Under the pieces are notes generated by a model. It did no database searches. It was given only the letters and a program-made list of their open reading frames with translations, and was not told the origin of the DNA. Source: Lachnospiraceae bacterium (GTDB taxonomy: Bacteria; Bacillota; Clostridia; Lachnospirales; Lachnospiraceae). Taken from it: a DNA stretch of 5,115 nt. Location: the NCBI GenBank assembly GCA_003520205.1, contig DOVG01000092.1, positions 1 through 5,115 of the forward strand. Direction: 5' to 3'. The stretch's first letter is position 1; each line of letters starts with the position of its first letter. The position numbers were made by a program, and so were the translations under genes. Below, one piece after another: positions 1 through 5,115 of this stretch.

Positions 1-624
1 GATGCTGACAGATGTCTCTGTGTAGATGAAAAGGGAAATGTTGTTACAGGTGATCACATCCTTTACATCTATGGTCTCTACATGAAGGAGCGCGGAAAGC
101 TTGTAAATAATAAAGTTGTTACTACTATAATGAGTAACTTCGGTCTGTATAAGGCACTTGATAAGGTCGGCATAGAGTATGATAAGACTAAAGTCGGCGA
201 TAAGTATGTATATGAGAATATGGTACAGACAGGAAACCGTATAGGTGGTGAACAGTCAGGACACATCATCTTCACTAAGTATGCTACAACAGGTGATGGA
301 ATACTTACAAGTATCAAGATGATGGAGGTTATGCTCGCTAAGGAGAAGCCTATGAGTGAGCTGGCAGCACCAGTCGTATTCTATCCTCAGGTTCTTAAGA
401 ATGTAAGAGTTAAGAGCAAGCCTGATGCACAGAATGACGCGGATGTTCAGGCAGCTGTAGCAAAGGTTTCAGAGGAACTGGGCGATACAGGTCGTATCCT
501 TGTAAGAGAGTCAGGAACAGAGCCTGTTATCCGTGTTATGGTTGAGGCAGAAAGTGACGAGATCTGCGAGAAATATGTAGATCAGGTTATAAAGGTGATT
601 GAAGAAAAAGGTCATCTAGCATAA
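1..624 (+). CDS. glmM: Phosphoglucosamine mutase, C-terminal part (5' end outside window)
   Basis: GlmM interconverts glucosamine-6-phosphate and glucosamine-1-phosphate in the cytoplasm, on the route to UDP-GlcNAc and peptidoglycan. The frame is open from base 1 and gives 207 residues to a TAA stop, roughly the last half of a protein that is usually about 450 residues. The visible part opens with DADR, the end of the Mg-binding DGDADR loop. It then shows the sugar-binding loop GEQSGH (visible residues 83-88) and the C-terminal phosphate-binding loop RESGTEPVIR (169-178). The catalytic phosphoserine lies upstream of the window. GEQSGH and the RESGTEP loop favour GlmM over a phosphomannomutase or phosphoglucomutase of the same superfamily. 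An internal ATG at 82 is not the start, because the conserved frame continues upstream of it. The next gene follows after 21 bases with no terminator, so co-transcription is likely. Confidence 0.93.
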   Translation, partial: DADRCLCVDEKGNVVTGDHILYIYGLYMKERGKLVNNKVVTTIMSNFGLYKALDKVGIEYDKTKVGDKYVYENMVQTGNRIGGEQSGHIIFTKYATTGDGILTSIKMMEVMLAKEKPMSELAAPVVFYPQVLKNVRVKSKPDAQNDADVQAAVAKVSEELGDTGRILVRESGTEPVIRVMVEAESDEICEKYVDQVIKVIEEKGHLA

Positions 625-645
625 TACTTTAAGAGGGGTAAAACT

Positions 646-1560
646 ATGGCATTAGAAATCAAAACAGTATCCTTTGGCGGATATGATAAGGGAGCAACTG
701 AAACATATGTACTTGAACAGCAGAAGAAGTACGAGGATGAGATTGCAAAGCTGAGAGATGATGCTGCAAAGCTCAGTGAAGCTGTAAAGGGACTTCAGCA
801 GATGCGTGAAGCGAATATGACAGAGTCAAAGAGCACTATCGACGACTTAACAACAGTTAATGAGGAGATGAAGGCAGAGCTCGCCAGAATGAAGGAAGAG
901 CTGGAGATATATAAAGCCAGAGAAAGTGAATCAGCTTCCAGATATGAATCAATATCCAGAACACTTCTTGCAGCGAGAGAAAATGCAGACTCACTTACTC
1001 AGAGAACTACTGAAGAGTGTGAAGCTAAAACAGCAGAAACAAATGCACAGTGTAAGGCAATGCTTGACGAGACAACCGCCAGATGTGAACAGCTTAAGAA
1101 TGCTACAGAGGCTGAGTGTGACAGACTTCTGTCAGAAACACAGAGCAGCTGTCAGGAGCAGAAGGAAACAACCTTTGCTGAGTGTGACAGTCTTAGAAGA
1201 AAGACTAAAGAAGAGACAGATGCACTTAGTCGTGAGACAGAAGAGAGATGCAATGCTCTTTCACGCGAAACAGAGGAGAAGTGTAATAACCTTAGTGCAC
1301 AGACAGAGTCAGCCTGCGCTAGACTTAAGGAAGATACGATTTCTGAATGTGATAAGTTAAAATCAGATACAAGAGATGAAATTCGCCAGAATCGTTTCCT
1401 TGTAAAGAGAGAGTTCGATTCAATTGGTGGATTTATGACACAGCTTCAGTCAGCACTTGCTGAGGTAACTACAGCTGTTAATGATACGAAGAAACTTACA
1501 GATAGTGCATTTTCAGATCTGAATTCATCAGGAGTAGATGCTGCAAGTTCAGATAGCTAA
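646..1560 (+). CDS. DivIVA-like coiled-coil protein with 11-residue Cys/Leu/Thr repeats
   Basis: This 304-residue soluble protein has no signal peptide or membrane segment. Residues 10-14 (FGGYD) followed by Y21, V22 and a heptad-like helix resemble the DivIVA/GpsB N-terminal signature (FRGYD, then a helix), with Gly in place of the usual Arg. Residues about 25-110 are charged coiled coil. Residues 114-245 are twelve consecutive 11-residue units, consensus C-[DNE]-x-L-x-x-x-T-x-x-x. Thr at position 8 is in all twelve and Cys at position 1 in ten (residues 125, 136, 147, 158, 169, 180, 202, 213, 224, 235). Residues 246-285 form a less regular helical tail, and the end is Ser/Asp-rich. The start is set by AGAGGGG at about 632-638, seven bases upstream of the ATG. 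By analogy with DivIVA it may be a scaffold in cell division or polar growth; this is inference, and the repeat region matches no family I can name. It sits 21 bases behind glmM and in the same direction as mreB. Confidence 0.85.
   Translation: MALEIKTVSFGGYDKGATETYVLEQQKKYEDEIAKLRDDAAKLSEAVKGLQQMREANMTESKSTIDDLTTVNEEMKAELARMKEELEIYKARESESASRYESISRTLLAARENADSLTQRTTEECEAKTAETNAQCKAMLDETTARCEQLKNATEAECDRLLSETQSSCQEQKETTFAECDSLRRKTKEETDALSRETEERCNALSRETEEKCNNLSAQTESACARLKEDTISECDKLKSDTRDEIRQNRFLVKREFDSIGGFMTQLQSALAEVTTAVNDTKKLTDSAFSDLNSSGVDAASSDS
985..1380 (+). repeat. Twelve tandem 33-base units encoding a hendecad coiled coil
   Basis: These are in-frame protein repeats inside the DivIVA-like gene, with no insertion or deletion across twelve units (residues 114-245). 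Positions 1, 4 and 8 carry Cys, Leu and Thr. This 3-4-4 spacing is the core pattern of a hendecad (11-residue) coiled coil. Cys is replaced by Ala in unit 1 and Thr in unit 8; Leu at position 4 is replaced by Lys, Met or Gln in three units. The DNA copies have diverged. The two most similar units (SRETEERCNAL at 1228-1260 and SRETEEKCNNL at 1261-1293) share 9 of 11 residues, yet 5 of those 9 use different codons. The repetition is therefore kept at the protein level and is not a recent DNA duplication. Confidence 0.9.
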
Positions 1561-1570
1561 TAATAAGAAT

Positions 1571-1602
1571 GGTGACAGTTGAGACCTTTCTCTTCTGTCA
1601 CC
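1571..1602 (+). promoter_or_regulatory. Intercistronic RNA hairpin without a T tract
   Basis: GGTGACAG (1571-1578) and CTGTCACC (1595-1602) form a perfect 8-bp stem. Inside it a symmetric TT/TT internal loop leads to a second 4-bp stem, GAGA/TCTC (1581-1584 with 1589-1592), closed by a CCTT loop. The sequence after it is GTATATAAAAG, with no T run on either strand, so it does not look like a standard intrinsic terminator. It lies 10 bases after the coiled-coil gene stop and ends 11 bases before the AAAGGGG ribosome binding site of the next gene. An mRNA-stabilising or processing structure, or a weak terminator, are possible. The structure is clear; its role is not. Confidence 0.6.
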
Positions 1603-1624
1603 GTATATAAAAGAAAGGGGTAAT

Positions 1625-2947
1625 ATGGATATTGACTTAACCAGCATAACACCAGAATTTTTGAAGTCATGCAGAATCGATAAGCTTATAGAGAGCTTTG
1701 CTTCGGCGTGCGAACTTTACTCTGTTGTGCTTGATATAAATGGTCATATCCTTATTGAACCAACTGGTCCAAGTACATATCTTGGTGAGTTCTACGTAAC
1801 GGTAACAGATCCAAAGTATTATAGCTTGTTCCAGAAAGTAAATAATTATATAATTGCTTCCGGTGAAGCAATGTATTCAGAAATTGATGATGGTAATCCG
1901 GATAGTCGCATGTCAGCTGCACCTATTTTTATAGATGGCCGATTTGCTGCTACATGGATACTATACGCACATAGCAAAACACAGAATCAAAAGCTTTTTA
2001 AATCATTTGACAAGCAGAATATGCTTGCATCATGTTTGTCTGACATAATTACCAGGCTTTATGCAGGTTCAGTAACAGTAACCAAGGAAAAAAGGATAAG
2101 AACAGAACTTGAATTTGAGAAACAGTGCAAGGAGATTGTGAATGAAATCCTTGGTATCATAATTAATGGTGAAGATGCCAAAGTCACATATATGTATGAA
2201 CGAGTAGGCGAACTTCTTGATATAGACTACATGGTTTATTATGTTTTTGACCGGGATAATCCTGGAAAAATGATTCTGGATGAGTACTGGGCAAAAGGTG
2301 GCAAATCTGATGAGGCTGTTGAGACTTTTGGCTGGGAACATGATCATTATTCGAATGAGCTTGCTGAACAGATCAGAGAAGGCGGGCTTATTATAGACAA
2401 GAAATCAATGACTAATCAGATGCGTGTTGAAGTTTTTGAGGGAAATACAAGAGCAATTATGGTATTTCCTGTTATAGCAAAGAACGAATACTGCGGAAGA
2501 TTGATCTTTATTGAAAATACAAAGGAGCGTGTCTGGAGTAAAGCAGAGATAACATTTGCAAAACAGGTGACGGAAATATTATCTAAGCATATAGAAGTTC
2601 AGCTGAAACAGCAGCAGATTGATGAAGGATGGCTTATAATAAAAGATGTTGCCGAGGCTTTGACTAATTATATGTTCGTAAGAACCATGGATGGAAGAAT
2701 TATCTATGCCAACAGTTCTCTTCGAGAACGTTTGGGTGAAGATATAATTGGTAAGGACAGCAGCTTCATCGTTCCTATGCAGGACGAATATTCGGAGGAT
2801 ATAACTCCTATGGAGGTATCGAAAAGAGTCAGTGTATATCAGAGATATATCGATGTTCTTGAAGATATATATGATATCACAGAGAGCTTTCACAGATGGA
2901 AGACTTATGATAAAGTATCGATAGTGATAATCGAACCTGTGAAGTAA
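1625..2947 (+). CDS. Cytosolic multi-domain sensor: PocR-like, GAF-like and PAS-like domains, no output domain
   Basis: This 440-residue protein has no signal peptide or membrane segment. Residues about 8-115 resemble the PocR-type sensory domain: an initial helix, then VVLDINGHILIEP (34-46), and later SAAPIFIDGRFAATWIL (97-113). The cysteines usual in that family's central part are absent. A helical linker (about 150-175) leads to a GAF-like domain (about 165-325), best seen in GNTRAIMVFPVIAKNEYCGR (273-292) and its closing helix. Residues about 338-437 look like a PAS domain, with FVRTMDGRIIYANSSLRERLG (351-371, quoted in part) as the typical strand-turn-helix. No histidine kinase, GGDEF, EAL or DNA-binding domain follows, and the gene ends at a clean TAA. 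It may signal by protein contact. The start is fixed by AAAGGGG at 1614-1620, four bases from the ATG. It lies between the DivIVA-like gene and mreB; its ligand and target are unknown. The domain calls are from sequence resemblance, and the PocR-like one is the least sure. Confidence 0.75.
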   Translation: MDIDLTSITPEFLKSCRIDKLIESFASACELYSVVLDINGHILIEPTGPSTYLGEFYVTVTDPKYYSLFQKVNNYIIASGEAMYSEIDDGNPDSRMSAAPIFIDGRFAATWILYAHSKTQNQKLFKSFDKQNMLASCLSDIITRLYAGSVTVTKEKRIRTELEFEKQCKEIVNEILGIIINGEDAKVTYMYERVGELLDIDYMVYYVFDRDNPGKMILDEYWAKGGKSDEAVETFGWEHDHYSNELAEQIREGGLIIDKKSMTNQMRVEVFEGNTRAIMVFPVIAKNEYCGRLIFIENTKERVWSKAEITFAKQVTEILSKHIEVQLKQQQIDEGWLIIKDVAEALTNYMFVRTMDGRIIYANSSLRERLGEDIIGKDSSFIVPMQDEYSEDITPMEVSKRVSVYQRYIDVLEDIYDITESFHRWKTYDKVSIVIIEPVK

Positions 2948-2998
2948 CAGAGTGACTTAAGTAGTTACCTAATATTTTATATATAGTGAGGAATAATA
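2948..2998 (+). promoter_or_regulatory. AT-rich leader of mreB, possible weak promoter
   Basis: The gap holds the 8-base palindrome ACTTAAGT (2955-2962), flanked by an inverted pair GTAAC (2944-2948) and GTTAC (2964-2968), then an AT-rich run up to GAGGA at 2988-2992. A TATATA at 2980-2985 lies 17 bases after TTAAGT (2957-2962), which matches only half of a consensus -35, so any promoter here is weak and unproven. No terminator-like hairpin is present, so mreB may also be read from the genes upstream. Confidence 0.25.
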
Positions 2999-3988
2999 AT
3001 GGCTAATCTTGATGTTGGTATAGATCTTGGAACCTCAAATATACTTATATATATCAGAGGACGAGGCATAGTATTAAGTGAACCTACAGTAATTGCATAT
3101 GATAAGGACTCTGAGAAGATAGTTGAGATAGGTGAGGAAGCTAAGCTCATGCTGGGACGTACACCGGGCAATCTTATAGCTATAAGACCGCTTCAGCATG
3201 GTGTAATATCCGATTATACAAAAGCAGAGGAGATGCTTAAATATTTTATCAAGAAGGCAATAGGAAGAAACTTCTTTGGAAGAAGACCACATATCTCTAT
3301 CTGTGTTCCATCTGGAGCAACTGAAGTTGAGAAGAGAGCGGTTGAGACTGCTACATATAATGCGGGAGCCAGATTCGTTAATATAGTTGAAGAGCCTATA
3401 GCAGCAGCTATTGGCGCAGGTATAGATATAGTAAGACCGGTAGGAAATATGATAGTTGATATCGGTGGTGGAACTACTGATATAGCTGTTATATCTATGG
3501 GTGGACCTGTTGTTACTTCATCTATTAAAGTGGCTGGAAATGATTTTGATGATGCTATTATCAAGTATGTAAGAAAGCGTCATAATCTTCTGATAGGTGA
3601 CAGAACAGCCGAAGAAGTCAAGATAAATATAGGAACAAGCTACAAACGTCCTGAGAATATATCGATGGATGTAAGAGGCCGTGATCTTGTTACGGGACTT
3701 CCTAAGACGGTTACATTAACCTCAGATGAAACTGAAGAGGCTCTGAGAGATGTAACAAGTCAGATAGTAGAGGCTGTCCATTCGGTTCTTGAGAAGACCC
3801 CGCCTGAACTTGCTGCTGATATAGCAGATAGAGGTATAGTTCTTACAGGAGGCGGTTCACTTCTTCATGGTCTGGAACAGCTCATAGAAGAGAAAACAGA
3901 CATTACTACAATGACTGCAGAAGATCCTATGTCAGTTGTTGCAGTAGGAACGGGAAAATATATAGATTATATAGCAGATCAGGATTAA
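2999..3988 (+). CDS. mreB: Rod shape-determining actin homologue MreB/Mbl
   Basis: MreB-family actins form ATP-dependent membrane-bound filaments that guide the peptidoglycan elongation machinery. The 329-residue length is normal for the family (about 330-345). All ATP-site segments are visible: phosphate-1 GIDLGTSN (7-14), connect-1 EEPIAAAIGAG (131-141), phosphate-2 VDIGGGTTDIAV (153-164), the adenosine motif TGGGSLLHG (283-291) and the closing DPMSVVAVGTGKYID (309-323). This rules out the more distant Hsp70, FtsA and ParM families. Whether it is the MreB, Mbl or MreBH paralogue cannot be decided by eye. The start is set by GAGGA at 2988-2992, six bases from the ATG. Neither mreC nor mreD follows: a terminator and a repair helicase do instead, so this may be a stand-alone paralogue. 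A 51-base AT-rich gap separates it from the sensor gene. Confidence 0.95.
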   Translation: MANLDVGIDLGTSNILIYIRGRGIVLSEPTVIAYDKDSEKIVEIGEEAKLMLGRTPGNLIAIRPLQHGVISDYTKAEEMLKYFIKKAIGRNFFGRRPHISICVPSGATEVEKRAVETATYNAGARFVNIVEEPIAAAIGAGIDIVRPVGNMIVDIGGGTTDIAVISMGGPVVTSSIKVAGNDFDDAIIKYVRKRHNLLIGDRTAEEVKINIGTSYKRPENISMDVRGRDLVTGLPKTVTLTSDETEEALRDVTSQIVEAVHSVLEKTPPELAADIADRGIVLTGGGSLLHGLEQLIEEKTDITTMTAEDPMSVVAVGTGKYIDYIADQD

Positions 3989-4022
3989 ATTACCAGAGGG
4001 GTTGCCCCTCTGGTTAATTTTT
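3987..4022 (+). terminator. Intrinsic transcription terminator after mreB
   Basis: ACCAGAGGGG (3992-4001), a TTG loop (4002-4004) and CCCCTCTGGT (4005-4014) form a perfect 10-bp GC-rich stem. Past one bulged T (4015), flanking A and T bases can extend the pairing. A five-T run follows at 4018-4022. The stem begins directly at the mreB stop codon, so it should end the upstream transcript. It leaves only six bases before the ribosome binding site of the next gene. Confidence 0.9.
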
Positions 4023-4028
4023 AGATGC

Positions 4029-4033
4029 GAGGA
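4029..4033 (+). promoter_or_regulatory. Ribosome binding site of the RecD2 gene
   Basis: GAGGA lies four bases upstream of the ATG at 4038 and selects it as the start. A closer ATG at 4034 is in another frame and meets a stop within ten codons. The ATG at 4038 gives an N-terminus (MVQEGYISKIIYQNEDNGY) that fits the RecD2 family start. Confidence 0.75.
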
Positions 4034-4037
4034 ATGT

Positions 4038-5115
4038 ATGGTTCAGGAAGGATATATAAGTAAAATCATATATCAGAATGAAGATAACGGTTACGCTGTT
4101 TTTGTGGTGGAAACAAATGAGGGTGACGAGATATTTGTGGGAAATGTGCCGGGTGTAGCAGAGGGTATGTACATCCAGGCAGATGGAGAATATGTGCATC
4201 ATCCACAGTATGATATTCAGTTCAAGGTAGTAACTGCGGAGCTGAGCATGCCAAGTGATATAGAAGGAATCACAAGGTTCCTCGGTTCAGGTATCATCAA
4301 GGGTATAGGTGAAGCTCTTGCTAAGAGGATAGTTAAGAAGTTCGGCGATGACACTTTGAGAATTATCGATGAGGAACCGGAGAGGCTGGCTGAGGTAAGA
4401 GGCATATCTATTAATATGGCTGAGAAGATAGCTGTAAGATATAGTGAGAATCGCTCTTACAGAAATATAATCATGTTTCTGTCCAGATATGGAATCAGTG
4501 TGAAACTGGCTATGAAGATATATGCTGAGTTCGGTGATGAGATATATAATATCATCAGAAAGAATCCATACAGGATAGCTGACCATGTTCCGGGTATAGG
4601 CTTTAAGACTGTGGACAGTATAGCTATGCAGTCCGGTATATCTGTAGATAGCGAATTCAGAATCAGCTCGGCGATATATTATGTGTTGAATCAGTCGATG
4701 GGACTGGGGCATATGTATGTTCCTGAAAATATGCTTTTTGCAAAGGTTTATGAACTGCTTGCTCCTGATATGGAGGAAGAAGAGTTCAGAAACAGAATAC
4801 TAAAAATCCTTGATGATATGGTAATGGATCGAAGGGTTATACTGGAGCAGCCTGATGGAGAAGAAGAACCTCACATATATACTAGATGGAACTACAGACT
4901 GGAACTCGACAGCGCCAGACGTCTCCTGGGTCTAAAGCTGGATTATGAACCTGATGAATCTGAAGTGCTGGAAGCCATAAAGCATGTCGAGGAAGAAACC
5001 GAGATGAAGCTGGATGATTCACAGATAAGTGCTGTAAAGCTTGCCGTTAGTTCGGGCGTTTCTGTAATTACAGGTGGTCCCGGTACAGGGAAGACTACTA
5101 TAATAAATGCCATCA
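4038..5115 (+). CDS. recD2: RecD2-type ATP-dependent DNA helicase, N-terminal part (3' end outside window)
   Basis: RecD2 is a 5'-3' superfamily 1B DNA helicase involved in DNA repair and replication-fork maintenance in bacteria lacking RecBC. The visible 359 residues cover roughly the first half of a family usually 700-850 long. In order they show an N-terminal OB-like domain (1-70, with NEDNGYAVF at 14-22), helix-hairpin-helix-type segments (GIIKGIGEALAKRIVKKFG at 85-103; VRGISINMAEKIA at 120-132; VPGIGFKTVDSIA at 184-196), a linker region, and the start of the helicase core. The core begins with LDDSQISAV (325-333), a Q-motif-like segment, then Walker A GGPGTGKTT (346-354). The long extension before Walker A separates RecD2 from the RecD subunit of RecBCD. 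The frame is open to the window edge with no break. The gene follows a strong terminator by 15 bases with no room for a promoter between them; see the findings. Confidence 0.93.
   Translation, partial: MVQEGYISKIIYQNEDNGYAVFVVETNEGDEIFVGNVPGVAEGMYIQADGEYVHHPQYDIQFKVVTAELSMPSDIEGITRFLGSGIIKGIGEALAKRIVKKFGDDTLRIIDEEPERLAEVRGISINMAEKIAVRYSENRSYRNIIMFLSRYGISVKLAMKIYAEFGDEIYNIIRKNPYRIADHVPGIGFKTVDSIAMQSGISVDSEFRISSAIYYVLNQSMGLGHMYVPENMLFAKVYELLAPDMEEEEFRNRILKILDDMVMDRRVILEQPDGEEEPHIYTRWNYRLELDSARRLLGLKLDYEPDESEVLEAIKHVEEETEMKLDDSQISAVKLAVSSGVSVITGGPGTGKTTIINAI

Noticed and set aside
82..84. ATG at 82 as the start of a short independent gene
   Set aside because: The same frame is open to base 1 and encodes the DADR end of the GlmM metal loop, so the ATG is internal.
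926..1360. Open 144-codon frame on the + strand overlapping the coiled-coil gene
   Set aside because: It is a side effect of the regular repeat in the true frame; it lacks a good ribosome binding site, is rich in basic residues and Gln, and resembles no protein family.
985..1380. CRISPR array or recent tandem duplication
   Set aside because: The 33-base units are conserved as protein, not as DNA, have no spacer pattern and lie inside a coding frame.
1579..1611. Possible promoter with TTGAGA and TATATA/TATAAA before the sensor gene
   Set aside because: The spacer would be 19 bases or more, the -35 lies inside the hairpin, and the transcript would start at about the ribosome binding site.
2865..2882. 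Short AT-rich palindromes such as GATATATATGATATC in the sensor gene
   Set aside because: They fall in coding sequence and are expected by chance in this AT-rich context.
3214..3564. Open 116-codon minus-strand frame inside mreB
   Set aside because: It lies wholly opposite a well-conserved gene, has a composition typical of an antisense shadow and no convincing start signal.
3939..3966. Possible promoter TTGCAG and TATAGA at the end of mreB that could serve recD2
   Set aside because: The match is modest, lies within conserved coding sequence, and TATA-like strings are frequent here; kept only as an option in the terminator finding.
4287..4712. Open 141-codon minus-strand frame opposite recD2
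   Set aside because: The + strand frame here is clearly a conserved RecD2 with helix-hairpin-helix motifs; the antisense frame shows no recognisable domain.

Overview
The window is a compact, single-strand (+) stretch of a moderately AT-rich bacterial chromosome. The protein sequences (a GlmM with a GEQSGH loop, an MreB/Mbl-type actin, a RecD2-type helicase, a DivIVA-like coiled-coil protein), the strong GGAGG-like ribosome binding sites and the codon choice suggest a Gram-positive Clostridia genome, most likely Lachnospiraceae. That assignment is inference from general family resemblance; no search was run.

Layout: (1) bases 1-624, the C-terminal part of phosphoglucosamine mutase (glmM), cut by the left window edge; (2) 646-1560, a 304-residue coiled-coil protein with a DivIVA-like N-terminus and a strikingly regular 11-residue cysteine repeat; (3) a 64-base gap holding a perfect-stem hairpin without a T tract; (4) 1625-2947, a 440-residue cytosolic three-domain sensor (PocR-like, GAF-like, PAS-like) with no visible output domain; (5) 2999-3988, an MreB/Mbl actin homologue; (6) a strong intrinsic terminator at about 3987-4022; (7) 4038 to the window end, the N-terminal 359 residues of a RecD2-type helicase, starting only 15 bases after the terminator T tract. 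No tRNA, rRNA, mobile element, CRISPR array or minus-strand gene could be supported, and no gene-free stretch reaches 300 bases.

Functionally, the first four genes fit an envelope and shape theme. GlmM makes glucosamine-1-phosphate for peptidoglycan, MreB organises wall elongation, and the DivIVA-like protein could be a pole- or septum-associated scaffold. The sensor between them might feed a metabolic or redox signal into this group, but that link rests only on gene order. RecD2 is a DNA repair enzyme and probably an unrelated neighbour set apart by the terminator.

The most unusual item is the coiled-coil protein. Residues 114-245 form twelve uninterrupted 11-residue units with Cys, Leu and Thr at positions 1, 4 and 8. 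Thr is present in all twelve units and Cys in ten, and these ten are the protein's only cysteines.
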